A stretch of DNA of 64,000 nucleotides from Vulcanococcus sp. Clear-D1 (GCF_014654725.1 NZ_JACVZV010000039.1:1-64000), one strand, 5' to 3'. Counted from the stretch's first letter, positions 17,937 through 26,891 are shown. The notes: generated from the sequence alone by a model not told the origin. Translations and numbers: made by a program.

Positions 17937-18794
17937 GTGGTGCTTGCGGGCGTCCAAGATCGTCTAGCGCCGCTGCAGAGCTGGCTGTTTCCCCGCAGGG
18001 TCTACCTCCAGCTGGAAGACCAGGCGCTCGCGGCGATGGTGTTGGAGGGTGATCGCCTGGTGTGGCAGGAGCGGGTGCCGCTGCCAGAGGGCGCGTGTGA
18101 GAACGGTGCACCCGCGGCGGTGGAGGCCTTGGGTGATCTGCTGGGGGATTGGTTGATTGAGCGCGGCTATCCCGGTGCGCATGTGAAGGCCGTGTTGCCG
18201 CGGGCAGCCACCGCCTGGCGGGTGGTGGAGTGGCCCGATGGGCAGTGGCTAGAGCAGCCTGAACTGCTGGTGCGCCAGCAACAGGATGAGCTCCAGCTCC
18301 CCTGGGATTTGCATGACGCTGATCTGGTGCTGGAGCCGTTGACCGCCGGGACTCCGCGATCCCTGTTAGTGGCGGCTCAGCGGGGGGTGCTGGAGGGTTG
18401 GATTGAGGTGTTCAACCAGGCCGGCCTGGTGCTTGATGCCCTGGAGCCATTACCGATCTGTCTTTGGCGGGCGGTGCAGCCGTGTTTGCAGGGAGGGCTG
18501 GAGGTGGTGCTCCAGCTGGAGGATCAACACACCTGGGTGCTGGCGTTTGATCAAGGCCTGCCCCTGGGGGAGTGGTGTTGGCCGCCGCTGGCGGAGCCAG
18601 CCCAGCTGGAAGCGGTCATCCAGGCTTGGTTGCATCGCTATCAGCCCACGAGGGGTTTGTTGTGCGGTGCCGCAAGCAGCGATCCGGCCTCGGTGGAGGA
18701 ATGGAAGACCTGGATGCCCTGTCCGCTGCAGGGGGTGGAGCCAGGTGATGCGCCGATGGCTCTGTGGGGTTTGGTTGAGGGAGAGCGGCGCTGA
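17937..18794 (+). CDS. Degenerate PilM-like type IV pilus assembly protein
   Basis: A 285-residue protein in the pilM position, directly before pilN (stop and start overlap as TGATG). PilM is an actin-like cytoplasmic ATPase that binds the PilN N-terminus. Here only the general layout is visible: an N-terminal strand pair (VYLQLEDQALAAMVLEGD), a surface-like middle with LPRAATAWRVVEWP, and QQDELQLPWDLHDADLVLEPL, which resembles the PilM segment before the nucleotide site. The conserved phosphate loops of PilM are not recognisable and the protein is shorter than the usual 350 residues. The start is GTG 17937. The assignment rests mainly on gene order. Confidence 0.6.
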   Translation: MVLAGVQDRLAPLQSWLFPRRVYLQLEDQALAAMVLEGDRLVWQERVPLPEGACENGAPAAVEALGDLLGDWLIERGYPGAHVKAVLPRAATAWRVVEWPDGQWLEQPELLVRQQQDELQLPWDLHDADLVLEPLTAGTPRSLLVAAQRGVLEGWIEVFNQAGLVLDALEPLPICLWRAVQPCLQGGLEVVLQLEDQHTWVLAFDQGLPLGEWCWPPLAEPAQLEAVIQAWLHRYQPTRGLLCGAASSDPASVEEWKTWMPCPLQGVEPGDAPMALWGLVEGERR

Positions 18795-19489
18795 TGAACA
18801 GGCCTGCTTGGTTGGAGCGCGACTGGGATCTGTTGCGGCAGTGCCGATTGGAGCGGGGATTGCCGCCGGCGGCCGAGCCGCTTCAGCCGGCTCGCAGCTT
18901 GCTGGTCCGCGGCGTGGCCTTGGGTGGTGGCGTCTTGGCGGCGGTTTTGGGGATTGGGGGTGTGCTGCTCTGGCGGCAAGCGCAGCTCAATCAGCAGTTG
19001 GAGGGATTACGCGGAATCCCCGTTCAGGTGCAGGCGCTGGAGGGGAAGGCGCTCGGCCAGCGGCGCCGGCTGAGCGCGATCCAGCGCAGCAACGAGGGGC
19101 TGGCAAAGGGGCTGGTGGCGGTGTCGTCGGGCTCGGCTCTCCTGGCTCAGCTCACGCAGATCACACCGCAGGGGGTGCAACTCACCGATGTGCAGGTGCA
19201 GGCAGGCAGCTTGAAACTCAAGGGAGTGGCGGCCGATCCGCAGGCGTTTCGCCGGGTGAATGGCCTGAGCCTTTTGTTGGCTGAATCTCCTTTGTTTCAG
19301 CCCAAGAGCGTGAAGGTGGTGAAGCTCAGCCGTGAGGCGAGCAAGCCGGCGGCCCCGGTGGATTGGGATCTCACGGCGGCCTTCGCCACGCTGCCGGCGC
19401 CCCAGCAGTTGCGGCTGCTCCAGTCGCTGGGATCCGAAGGTCTGGCCAAACGGCTGCAGATCTTGGAGCGGGCAGGGGTGCTGCCATGA
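18794..19489 (+). CDS. pilN: Type IV pilus inner-membrane protein PilN
   Basis: PilN is a bitopic inner-membrane protein linking cytoplasmic PilM with periplasmic PilO. The 231-residue product has a short N-terminal cytoplasmic tail and one membrane helix at about residues 36-58. A coiled-coil segment (QAQLNQQLEGLRGIPVQVQALEG) follows, then a ferredoxin-like periplasmic domain including SGSALLAQLTQITPQGVQLTDVQ-type sequence, the PilN/GspL-like signature. The last 60 residues are a predicted helical tail not found in all PilN proteins. Its start overlaps the pilM-like stop and its stop overlaps the pilO start by 4 bases. Confidence 0.82.
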   Translation: MNRPAWLERDWDLLRQCRLERGLPPAAEPLQPARSLLVRGVALGGGVLAAVLGIGGVLLWRQAQLNQQLEGLRGIPVQVQALEGKALGQRRRLSAIQRSNEGLAKGLVAVSSGSALLAQLTQITPQGVQLTDVQVQAGSLKLKGVAADPQAFRRVNGLSLLLAESPLFQPKSVKVVKLSREASKPAAPVDWDLTAAFATLPAPQQLRLLQSLGSEGLAKRLQILERAGVLP

Positions 19490-20175
19490 CCAACTTGCAA
19501 CCCACGTCGGTCACGCCGCGTTTCAAACGCGAGTGGTTGTTGCTGGGGGGGCCTGTGGTGGCTGGGTTGCTGCTGAGCGCTGGTGTCGCGGCTTTAGGGG
19601 TGTGGCCGAGTTGGCAGCGGTTGCTGATCGATCAACAGGAGCTGGAGCAACTGGAAGAGCAGCGCCAACGGCTGCCGCTGTTGCGGGCCCAGCTGCTCAA
19701 ACTGCAGGACTCGGTGCAACAGGCCGAGCAGCGCAATGCCGCCATCGTGGGGTTGATCGCTGGTAGCGGCGAGATCTCAACGTTTTTGGCGCAGCTGAGC
19801 TCTGAAGCGCAGCGCACGGGTGTGGCGCTCGATGGCTATGAACCGGTCGTCACCCAGGCTCCGCCGGCTGATCCAAAAGCGGCCAAAACCAAGTCGGCAA
19901 AAGACAAGACTCCACCCCCTCCGGCCGATCCGCTGTTGGCTCCTGGCCTGCAGAAAACCTCGCTGTTGCTCACTGCCAGGGGCACAGGCCCGCAGCTCCT
20001 GGCGTTCCTGCGGAGCCTCGAACAGCTCAGCCTGCTGGTGGTGCAGAGCGATCTGAGTCTCAAACATGAAACCGAGGAAGCCGCCAAGCCTGGTGAAGCG
20101 GCTGCCAACACCACCCAGCTCCGTCTCAATTTGAGCCTGTACAGCGCGGCAGAGCTAGCCACCAAACAGCCCTGA
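19486..20175 (+). CDS. pilO: Type IV pilus inner-membrane protein PilO
   Basis: PilO pairs with PilN in the inner-membrane platform that aligns the pilus motor with the secretin. The 229-residue protein has a short N-terminus, a membrane helix at about residues 18-40 and a long coiled coil at about 46-85 (LEQLEEQRQRLPLLRAQLLK). A periplasmic domain then includes GTGPQLLAFLRSLEQLSLLV, matching the PilO core. A Lys/Pro-rich linker (residues 120-145) interrupts it. ATG 19486 overlaps the pilN TGA by 4 bases, which fixes the start. The longer open frame upstream is a shadow of pilN. Confidence 0.82.
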   Translation: MTNLQPTSVTPRFKREWLLLGGPVVAGLLLSAGVAALGVWPSWQRLLIDQQELEQLEEQRQRLPLLRAQLLKLQDSVQQAEQRNAAIVGLIAGSGEISTFLAQLSSEAQRTGVALDGYEPVVTQAPPADPKAAKTKSAKDKTPPPPADPLLAPGLQKTSLLLTARGTGPQLLAFLRSLEQLSLLVVQSDLSLKHETEEAAKPGEAAANTTQLRLNLSLYSAAELATKQP

Positions 20176-20234
20176 ATCCTGGTCTGGCCTGGTGTTTGCC
20201 GATACCATCCGTCCAAAACGGTGGGATCAAGAGC

Positions 20235-22397
20235 GTGAAGCTGCGTTGTGGCTTGGTTGTGGCCTTGTTGGCCACCGCGGCAACGCTGCCCCCCATGACC
20301 GCCATCGCTCGACCGAGCGGTGCGGCATCGTCATCTGCACCGTCGTCGAGTTCAGGTGGATCGATGGCGCTCACTCTCAGGCGTTCCACGGAAGGCGTCG
20401 AGTTGGTGATCGAAGGTACAGGTGCAGCCCCGGTGTTGCAGCAAAGCCGAGACGGACAAAGTTGGCGTGGAGATCTGCAAATTGGTACCCCTGGATCGCT
20501 GCGACTTGGGCCTCAGCGCATCACGCTTCCTGAAGCCGGATTGCAGAGCGTGAGTCTGGATGGATCAGGCCGGGATTATCAGCTCCAGGTCGTGCCGATG
20601 CCAGGTGCTCCGCTGGGTCGACCGCTGGTGAGTGCCGATGGTCGGAACCTGATCATCAGTTTTTCAACGTCAACCCAGCCCACTGATCTGTCGGCACGCT
20701 TCAACCTCCGCCAACCTGGCGCTGTCCCTCAGCCCTCCTATGCACCACCGCTCCAGCCCAGGGCAGTGGCACCACCGCTTGGGGATATGGCAGTGGGAAC
20801 GATGGTGCTTTCGAACCGCAGTTTTTTGAAGCTGAATGGTCCGCCAGTGACCATGACCCTTCGCAATGCACCGCCTAAAGATGCCTTGATGGCTTTGGCC
20901 CAACTTGGTGGATATGGGTTCGTGTATGTGGCAGACGATGCCTCGTCTCTACCAGACCGTGGAGCTACTCAGTCATCAACTGCATCGAATCAGGACGCAT
21001 TGGTGTCTTTAGCCTTTCGCGGTGAATCCTATGCCCGCGCGATTAATTCAGTTCTGCTGGCTGCAGGTTTGCAGGGCAGGCTTGAGGGTCGCATGTTGAT
21101 GGTTGGCCCTTCTGTTTTAGGTAAGACGTTTGGTGCGCAGCTCTCGAAGGTCTATCGCTTGAATCAGGTCTCCGCTGACTCGGCTGCTAACTACTTGGCC
21201 AGTCTTGGAGCACGGATCACCAAGGTCACATCGATCACCAATGTTGTGAGCTCGGGTCAGTCGGTGGCTAATCAGGTTGCAGGCGCTGAACAAACCCAGC
21301 AGACCAGGCGCGAAACCATCACCTCGACAGAAACCTATGGTTCTGGATCGGGTCCATTGCTTGGCTTGATTGGCACCATGGACTCACGTCTGCAGACGGT
21401 GACCTTGGTGGGCGACGGGCAGCTGGTGAGCATTGCCGAAAACTATTTGCGCCAAATTGATCTCCGCCAGAGGCAAGTAGCGCTAACGGTAAGGATTCTG
21501 GATGTCACTCTAAAGAATGATGCCGATATTAAAAATAGTTTTGCTTTCAGGTACGGTAATAACTTTATTGTCAGTCGCGAAGGGCAAATGGTTGGGGCCT
21601 TTAATAACCGGCTCCCGCCCGTTTCTGCGGATCCGCTCCTGCCTGGCCCCGAGAATCCAGGGCAGATCTACGCGCCAAATAACTTTTATGATCTAGTCCG
21701 TGCTCAGATTCAATCTGAAAATACCAAGGTTTTGGCTAGTCCCACGCTCATCCTAAGTGAAAATGCGGAGCCCATTCAGGGTGGTGCAGCGGTTGCGGCG
21801 GCGGCGGGAGATGGCGGGAATGCTGTGCTTAATACGGCGTCGATCGGACGTCCGTTCGCCAATGAGTCGTTCGTGACTGTCGGTACGCAAGTGATTACTG
21901 ATTACACCGTTCAGGCTGGTCAGAATGGGGCGCCAAATACCTGCCAGCCTGAGTTCGGCACGGCTGGCCTCACGTTTGGTGCCAAGGTTTCCAAGATTGA
22001 TGATAATGGCTTTGTGACATTTTCGTTGTCGCCAGCAGTTTCGGCTATCGCTGATACGCCTCAGCAGATTGAGGGTTGTGGAAATATCAGTATTTTGCGT
22101 GTGCGTCGCCTAGATACCGGATCGGTGCGCGTTCGCGACGGGCAAACGCTAATCCTCACTGGTGTCATTTCGGATGAAGATCGGCAGGCTGTCACCAAGT
22201 GGCCCATTCTTGGTGATTTGCCCTTTGTGGGTCAATTCTTCAGGTCGTCCTCGAATAACCGTTCAAAGAACGAACTGGTGATCTTGGTGACGCCAAGAAT
22301 CGTGGATGATTCCCAGGGTGGAGCCTTTGGTTATGGCTATCAGGCGACTACCCAAGAGGCGCGTCAGTTCATTGGTGCGCCTGCTCCAGCGTTTTAG
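20235..22397 (+). CDS. pilQ: Type IV pilus secretin PilQ
   Basis: The secretin forms the outer-membrane gate for the pilus. It starts with a signal peptide (MKLRCGLVVALLATAATLPPMTAIA), which favours GTG 20235; an in-frame TTG at 20196 is the alternative. An AMIN-like beta domain covers about residues 45-170, followed by a Pro-rich linker. N0/N1 domains follow (PPVTMTLRNAPPKDALMALAQ, then the LNQVSADSAANYLASLG ring-building motif). The C-terminal secretin domain shows VLASPTLILSENAEP and the VRDGQTLILTGVI / LVILVTPRIVD signature. The product is 720 residues, in the usual range. It ends 3 bases inside the convergent pentapeptide gene. It is the last gene of the pilMNOQ operon; no pilP is present, as usual in cyanobacteria. 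Confidence 0.9.
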   Translation: MKLRCGLVVALLATAATLPPMTAIARPSGAASSSAPSSSSGGSMALTLRRSTEGVELVIEGTGAAPVLQQSRDGQSWRGDLQIGTPGSLRLGPQRITLPEAGLQSVSLDGSGRDYQLQVVPMPGAPLGRPLVSADGRNLIISFSTSTQPTDLSARFNLRQPGAVPQPSYAPPLQPRAVAPPLGDMAVGTMVLSNRSFLKLNGPPVTMTLRNAPPKDALMALAQLGGYGFVYVADDASSLPDRGATQSSTASNQDALVSLAFRGESYARAINSVLLAAGLQGRLEGRMLMVGPSVLGKTFGAQLSKVYRLNQVSADSAANYLASLGARITKVTSITNVVSSGQSVANQVAGAEQTQQTRRETITSTETYGSGSGPLLGLIGTMDSRLQTVTLVGDGQLVSIAENYLRQIDLRQRQVALTVRILDVTLKNDADIKNSFAFRYGNNFIVSREGQMVGAFNNRLPPVSADPLLPGPENPGQIYAPNNFYDLVRAQIQSENTKVLASPTLILSENAEPIQGGAAVAAAAGDGGNAVLNTASIGRPFANESFVTVGTQVITDYTVQAGQNGAPNTCQPEFGTAGLTFGAKVSKIDDNGFVTFSLSPAVSAIADTPQQIEGCGNISILRVRRLDTGSVRVRDGQTLILTGVISDEDRQAVTKWPILGDLPFVGQFFRSSSNNRSKNELVILVTPRIVDDSQGGAFGYGYQATTQEARQFIGAPAPAF

Positions 22398-23194
22398 AAG
22401 GGGATCGGAAGCATCGTTTTAGCAGCCAGCGGCGCGAGGAGTTGCGTCGCTGCGATGGCAGCGCTGACAAGTTTTGAACCGGCTCCATTGCCGCCTTTTG
22501 GGCGGGTGGGTGGCTCGATCAGCATGTTGGCTGCCTTATTGAGTGATTCAGCCTGTTGGGTGTCGCCCATCGAGGTGTAGAGGATTGCTGCGTATTGAAG
22601 GTCGCGAGCGGCCAGTTGAAGATTGCCTTGTTCGGCTCTGCTCAGGCCTCGCGCTACCCAGCTAATCGCCGCATTGGGCATGCGTTGGATGGCGCTTCCA
22701 AACCAGTATTCGGCATCCGGATGACGTCCCTCTTGAGCGGCTTTGATCCCCGCATTGTGGAGTTCTGCGTAGCTGTGGGCGGCTAGGGAGATTCCCTTTG
22801 TTTGCTGCCAGTGGCTACGGCTTAACCCTCCATGATCGAGTAGGGCATCGGAGAGATCGGCGTGACGTAGATCGGTGCCGATGAGCACCGCGCCGCGCAG
22901 ATCGGCTCCTCGTAATGAGGCTCCAGAAAGACTGGTGAAGCTGAGATTGGCCTGGCGAAGATTGGCGCCGTCAAGCCTTGCACCGCTGAGATTGGCCCGT
23001 TGAAGTTGTGCTCCTTGCAGCCTGGAATCTCTGAGGTCGGCATGAATGAGATCGGCATCTTGCAGGTTGCAGCCTTCACAGCTTCTCTGCTCCAGCGTGC
23101 GGATCACGGCTGCCGGCTCCGCGGCGCTGACTGCGATCACGTTCAAGCTCGTTGCGAGCACCAATGCACGGGCTAGCAAGCCGGGCTTGGGCAT
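22394..23194 (-). CDS. Exported pentapeptide-repeat protein with TPR-like tail
   Basis: This 266-residue protein begins with a signal peptide (MPKPGLLARALVLATSLNVIAVSAA), which identifies ATG 23194 as the start; the frame is open further upstream without coding character. After a CEGC pair, residues of about 45-115 are tandem A(D/N)Lxx pentapeptides (LQDADLIHADLRDSRLQGAQL and on), forming a quadrilateral beta-helix. A second half with YWFGSAIQRMPNAAISWVARGLSRAEQGN reads as two tetratricopeptide-like helical pairs. The last 20 residues are hydrophobic. It is convergent with pilQ, with stop codons overlapping by 4 bases. The function is unknown. Confidence 0.8.
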   Translation of the reverse strand: MPKPGLLARALVLATSLNVIAVSAAEPAAVIRTLEQRSCEGCNLQDADLIHADLRDSRLQGAQLQRANLSGARLDGANLRQANLSFTSLSGASLRGADLRGAVLIGTDLRHADLSDALLDHGGLSRSHWQQTKGISLAAHSYAELHNAGIKAAQEGRHPDAEYWFGSAIQRMPNAAISWVARGLSRAEQGNLQLAARDLQYAAILYTSMGDTQQAESLNKAANMLIEPPTRPKGGNGAGSKLVSAAIAATQLLAPLAAKTMLPIPF

Positions 23195-23262
23195 TCGCGT
23201 AGGGATGTGGCCTAGCTGTTTTAACGGTTGCTTGGCGTTGCGTCGATCAGGCTGGTGGGCGC

Positions 23263-24372
23263 GTGTTCTGGTGTGGTGTGCCCGAAGCCCATGGTGGCAA
23301 TGTCGACGACGCGGCTCGGCGCTTGGGTTGTCGGCCTGATCAATTGCTGGATGCCAGTGCATCCCTGGCTCCATTCCCCCTGCCTTGGAGTGCTCGTGCG
23401 AGGCGTGTAAGGGCCTCGTTCACTGCCTATCCAGATCGACGCTTGGCTGATCTCAGAGGGTGCATCAGCGCTGTGCATCGATTGCAACCGGAGTCGGTGT
23501 TGCCTGGCAACGGTGCTGCTGAGCTGTTCACTTGGGCGGCTCGTGATGCCGCAGCAGCGGGAGAGTCCCTTTTGCCTCAGCCCGGCTTTGCCGATTACCA
23601 ACGAGCGTTGGCTTGCTGGAGCGGCTCCACAGTTCCGCTGGAGTTGCCGTTGGAGTCGACCAGCCCATGCCCTGCCCCCTTCCCTGACGCGTTTGGCCAG
23701 GCAGCGGTCGCCTGGATCACGAACCCTCACAACCCCACGGGCCAGCTCTGGAGCCGCGCCTCCCTTGAACCCTTGCTTAATCGCTTTGCTCTGGTGATCT
23801 GCGACGAAGCCTTTCTGCCCTTGGTGCCCCAAGGCGAGGCTCAGTCGCTGATCCCTCTGGTGGAGAACCATCCAAACCTGGTGGTGATCCGCAGCCTCAC
23901 CAAGCTTTACGGCATTGCCGGCCTGCGCTTGGGGTACGCCGTGGCCCAGCCCGAGCGGCTGCAGCGCTGGGCCCACTGGCGCGACCCCTGGCCGGTGAAT
24001 GCAGTGGCGTCGGCTATCGCTCAGGAGCTGTTGTGCTCTCCGCAGCGTTTTGAGGATTGGTGTGCGCGGGTGCAGCGTTGGGTTGCTCGTGAGGGGGCCT
24101 GGCTGAAGCGCGAGCTTGAGGCCTTGCCTCGCATCACGCCGATGCCTTCAGCGGCCAATTACTTGCTAATACGCGGTGAACAGGATGGACGGCCGCTTTC
24201 GCTCCAGCCCCTGCGCGAAGCCCTGGAAATCCGTCATCGCATCCTGCTGCGCGATTGCCGCTCTTTTGAAGGGCTCGATGAAACGTGGCTGCGGATCGGC
24301 TATCAGAGCCGCCGTGGCAATCGCCGCATCATCCGGGCGTTGCGGCAGGAGCTCCTTGGCCACCCTCGCTAG
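23263..24372 (+). CDS. cobD: Threonine-phosphate decarboxylase-like aminotransferase (CobD/CobC type)
   Basis: This is a PLP-dependent fold-type I enzyme of 369 residues or slightly less. In the CobD/CobC family it decarboxylates L-threonine phosphate to aminopropanol phosphate for the lower loop of cobalamin. Evidence is the N-terminal HGGN (residues 10-13), typical of this subfamily, then PGNGAAELF, NPHNPTGQ, CDEAF, the PLP lysine in RSLTKLYGIAGLRLGY and the C-terminal RIGYQSR carboxylate-binding Arg. GTG 23263 and GTG 23278 are both possible starts. A histidinol-phosphate aminotransferase role is less likely, because a separate hisC-like gene lies at 49536. No other cob genes are nearby. 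Confidence 0.78.
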   Translation: MFWCGVPEAHGGNVDDAARRLGCRPDQLLDASASLAPFPLPWSARARRVRASFTAYPDRRLADLRGCISAVHRLQPESVLPGNGAAELFTWAARDAAAAGESLLPQPGFADYQRALACWSGSTVPLELPLESTSPCPAPFPDAFGQAAVAWITNPHNPTGQLWSRASLEPLLNRFALVICDEAFLPLVPQGEAQSLIPLVENHPNLVVIRSLTKLYGIAGLRLGYAVAQPERLQRWAHWRDPWPVNAVASAIAQELLCSPQRFEDWCARVQRWVAREGAWLKRELEALPRITPMPSAANYLLIRGEQDGRPLSLQPLREALEIRHRILLRDCRSFEGLDETWLRIGYQSRRGNRRIIRALRQELLGHPR

Positions 24373-24381
24373 CGTCAGGGG

Positions 24382-24801
24382 ATGGCCTGCTCTGCCTCCA
24401 CCCGTTTCTCGCCGCCGGCCATTCCCTGGCTTGAGCCCCAGGAGCTGGCGGGCCTGCAGCAGCTCGATGACGGACTGGACGGCGCCCGGCTCCGGCAGGC
24501 TCTCGCTGCGTTGGTCGCACAGCCGGCTGTCCAGGCGTTGGTTGCTTTTGGCTCTCGCGCCCGAGGCGTGGCACGTGCTGATTCGGATCTCGATCTGGCC
24601 GTGATCTGCCGAGAGCCGAGCCTCACGCCGGCCGAGAAAACCCAACGCAGCTGGGCCTACCGCCAGTTGATCGGTTCCCTGGGCTGCGGGGTGGACCTGG
24701 TCGTGGTGGGTGCTGCCGACGCGCAGCGCCTGGCTGGCTCTCGCTGGCACGTGATGGGCGATGTGGCGCGCGAAGGGAAGGTGCTGTATGTCGCCGGCTG
24801 A
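24382..24801 (+). CDS. MNT-type nucleotidyltransferase
   Basis: A 139-residue protein of the minimal nucleotidyltransferase family. The active-site motif GSRARG followed by DSDLDL (GS-x10-DxD) is clear at about residues 56-74, and a further acidic strand, VDLVVVG, follows at about 100-110. Members paired with HEPN proteins often act as antitoxins that add AMP to the partner. It starts 9 bases after the aminotransferase gene and overlaps the HEPN gene by 14 bases, so the two form a coupled pair. The first 30 residues are a less conserved extension. Confidence 0.82.
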   Translation: MACSASTRFSPPAIPWLEPQELAGLQQLDDGLDGARLRQALAALVAQPAVQALVAFGSRARGVARADSDLDLAVICREPSLTPAEKTQRSWAYRQLIGSLGCGVDLVVVGAADAQRLAGSRWHVMGDVAREGKVLYVAG

Positions 24802-25174
24802 AGACGCGGCACTGCTTCTGCGCATCGTGCGCCGCCATCTGCAGGCGATGCGCCTCAACCTCAATCCCTTGTATCCCGATGAGGAGTGGGGCTTTCAGGC
24901 CCAGCAGGCTTTGGAGAAGCTGCTCAAAGCTCAGCTGGTGTTGCGCGATCAGCCGGCTCCGCGCACCCATGAGCTGCTTGATCTTGCACTTCTACTAAAC
25001 GAGCAGCTACCGGAAGAGCTGCTGCAGCTTCAGGTGTTTGCGGTGGAAGCCCGCTATGAGGATGGTCCGTTCGCGTTGCCGACCTCCAGAGATGAGTTGC
25101 TCGCGGAGCTTGAGCGGCGCCTCAAGGGCCTCGAGATGGCTATGGCTTCGGAATCTTCTTCTTCAGGTCAGTAG
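24788..25174 (+). CDS. HEPN domain protein paired with MNT
   Basis: A 128-residue all-helical HEPN protein. The family signature WGFQAQQALEKLLKAQL is at about residues 34-50 and HELLDLALLL at about 61-70. Unlike HepT toxins it has no clear R-x4-6-H ribonuclease motif: the nearest is RDQPAPRTH, with seven residues between Arg and His. It may therefore belong to the non-RNase HEPN group that pairs with MNT proteins. ATG 24788 lies inside the end of the MNT gene. The last residues are a Ser-rich tail, and the stop overlaps that of the convergent toxin gene by 7 bases. Confidence 0.72.
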   Translation: MSPAEDAALLLRIVRRHLQAMRLNLNPLYPDEEWGFQAQQALEKLLKAQLVLRDQPAPRTHELLDLALLLNEQLPEELLQLQVFAVEARYEDGPFALPTSRDELLAELERRLKGLEMAMASESSSSGQ

Positions 25175-25434
25175 TGATAACGCCCCTGGATGAAATGCAC
25201 CCGCCCATCGCTCACTTGATACACGCAGCGGTGCTCCTGGGTGATGCGGCGCGACCACACGCCCGCCCCGAGGTGCTTGAGGGGTTCCGGCTTCCCGATT
25301 CCCGAAAAGGGGTCGCGCCGGATGGCTCGCATCAGCTCCAGCAGCCTTCGGGCGCTGCGGGGGGCGTGTTGCGCCCAGTGCGTTAAGTCTTCAAGAAATT
25401 CAGGCTGGATCACTGCTTCCCACGCACTGCTCAC
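25168..25434 (-). CDS. yoeB: YoeB/RelE-family toxin
   Basis: This 88-residue protein is a ribosome-dependent mRNA interferase of the Txe/YoeB type. The fold and catalytic signatures are visible: FLEDLTHWAQHAPRSARRLLELMRAIRRDPFSGIGKPEPLKH, then WSRRITQEHRCVY and the C-terminal HFIQGRYHY, with the catalytic His and Tyr as the last residues. The Glu of the active site is in the KPEPL loop. It lies after its antitoxin with a 4-base overlap, the normal order for YefM-YoeB. Confidence 0.9.
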   Translation of the reverse strand: MSSAWEAVIQPEFLEDLTHWAQHAPRSARRLLELMRAIRRDPFSGIGKPEPLKHLGAGVWSRRITQEHRCVYQVSDGRVHFIQGRYHY

Positions 25435-25709
25435 GGCACCTGCAGTTGTCTCTCCAGGGCATCCAGATCCGTCGGAGGCAGTGTCTGTTCACTCACGCGG
25501 TTCAGCGCGCGGAGCAGGCGCTCGGCATTGGCGGGAGATCTCAGCAGGTGGGCTGTTTCCAGAAGCCCCTCCAGTTCGTCGGCGGCCACTAGGGCGACAT
25601 CGCCGCCCTTGCGGCGGCGCACCATCACCACCTCGCGGTCCTGGACAGCGCGATCCATCAGGCCCTTGAGTCCCTCGCGGGCCTGGGTGTAGGTCGTTTC
25701 GATGGTCAT
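25431..25709 (-). CDS. yefM: YefM/Phd-family antitoxin
   Basis: The 92-residue antitoxin begins MTIETTYTQAREGLKGLMDRAVQDRE and continues VVMVRRRKGGDVALVAADELEGLLET. This is the DNA-binding YefM/Phd fold with the conserved Asp-Glu-Leu segment. The C-terminal third, rich in Leu, Arg and Pro, should wrap around the toxin. The gene comes first in the pair, so the complex probably represses its own promoter, in the short gap before murG (51 bases to 25761). Confidence 0.9.
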   Translation of the reverse strand: MTIETTYTQAREGLKGLMDRAVQDREVVMVRRRKGGDVALVAADELEGLLETAHLLRSPANAERLLRALNRVSEQTLPPTDLDALERQLQVP

Positions 25710-25760
25710 CTTGTCCAGCCTTCCTGTCCAAAGGCTAGGCGGGTTGGGGCGAGGAGGGCA

Positions 25761-26837
25761 TCAGGCGCTCAACTCCAGCAACACCCCCGCCAGCAACTGA
25801 TCCGCATCCCGCACCGCCAGCCGCTCCATCCCGGCCCGTAGCTGCAGCAGCGGATCCACCGCCGGATCGCAGCCCCGCAGCCGAGGCCCCAGAAGCCGCC
25901 AGATCGCCTGCCCCAGCGCCGGGTGCTCCGGCGGGTGTTGCCACACGATCACAGCAGCTCCGAGAGCTGCGGCTGCACCGGCGTTGGCGTCTTGATGTTT
26001 ATCCGCGGCTTGAGGAAAGGGCACCAGGATCGTGGGGCTGCCGCACACGGCCAGTTCGCTGAGGCTGCCGGCGCCGGCGCGGCTGATCACCAGGTCGGCG
26101 TGTTGGAGCAGGCCGGGCACCTCATCGCTGAAGGGGCGCTCGGCGTAGGCGGGGTGCTGCAGCTGGCCGCTGTCGGGGTCGTTGCTGCCGCTGAGGTGGA
26201 CCACCCGGCAACCCGTGGCGAGCAGCTGGGGCAGTAGCGGCCGCACCATCCGGTTCAGTCCCACGGCCCCCTGGCTGCCGCCCATCACCACCAGTAACGG
26301 CCCGGATCCGGCGGGTACCCAGGCGGGCAGTGGCGCTGGCTCCAGAAACTCCCGTCGCACAGGGGTGCCCGTCACCCTTGGCTGGCAGCCGGGCAGGCGT
26401 TCGGCGGCCTGGGGCAATCCCACGGCCACGCGGCTGCAGAGCTTGCCGAGCAAGCGCGTCACCCGGCCGGGCACGCCGTTGGATTCGTGCAGCACCACGG
26501 GCACGCCACACCAGCGCGCCGCCAGGATCGCCGGGGCCGCGATGTAGCCGCCGGTGCTGAACACCACGCGGATCCCCTCACGGCGGATCAGCTGGCGCAC
26601 GCTCCAGCTGGCGCCAAGCAGGCGCAACAGGTTGAGCAGTTTCTCCAGGCCGCGCCCCTGTAAGCCGCCGGCGTTCACGGTGTGGAGCGGGATGTCGGCA
26701 GGCACCAGTTCGGTTTCGAGCCGGTTGGGCACCCCCAGCCACTGGATCTGCCAATCGGCCGGCAGGGCGCGAGCCACAGCTAGGGCTGGGAAGAGGTGTC
26801 CGCCGGTGCCGCTGGCCGCGATCAACAGGCGGGACAT
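25761..26837 (-). CDS. murG: UDP-GlcNAc:lipid I N-acetylglucosaminyltransferase
   Basis: MurG makes lipid II from lipid I at the inner face of the membrane, the last cytoplasmic step of peptidoglycan synthesis. The 358-residue protein shows the glycine-rich loops [13 protein letters not shown] (residues 10-22) and [31 protein letters not shown] segment, the second-domain loop [12 protein letters not shown] and [31 protein letters not shown] complete the donor site. Length is typical. It starts 54 bases from the divergent gene at 26892. Confidence 0.96.
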   Translation of the reverse strand: MSRLLIAASGTGGHLFPALAVARALPADWQIQWLGVPNRLETELVPADIPLHTVNAGGLQGRGLEKLLNLLRLLGASWSVRQLIRREGIRVVFSTGGYIAAPAILAARWCGVPVVLHESNGVPGRVTRLLGKLCSRVAVGLPQAAERLPGCQPRVTGTPVRREFLEPAPLPAWVPAGSGPLLVVMGGSQGAVGLNRMVRPLLPQLLATGCRVVHLSGSNDPDSGQLQHPAYAERPFSDEVPGLLQHADLVISRAGAGSLSELAVCGSPTILVPFPQAADKHQDANAGAAAALGAAVIVWQHPPEHPALGQAIWRLLGPRLRGCDPAVDPLLQLRAGMERLAVRDADQLLAGVLLELSA

Positions 26838-26891
26838 GGGCGCGGCGGGAAGGCGCGCCTAACTTAAGGGCCGTGTGTTGGTTGAGCTCCA

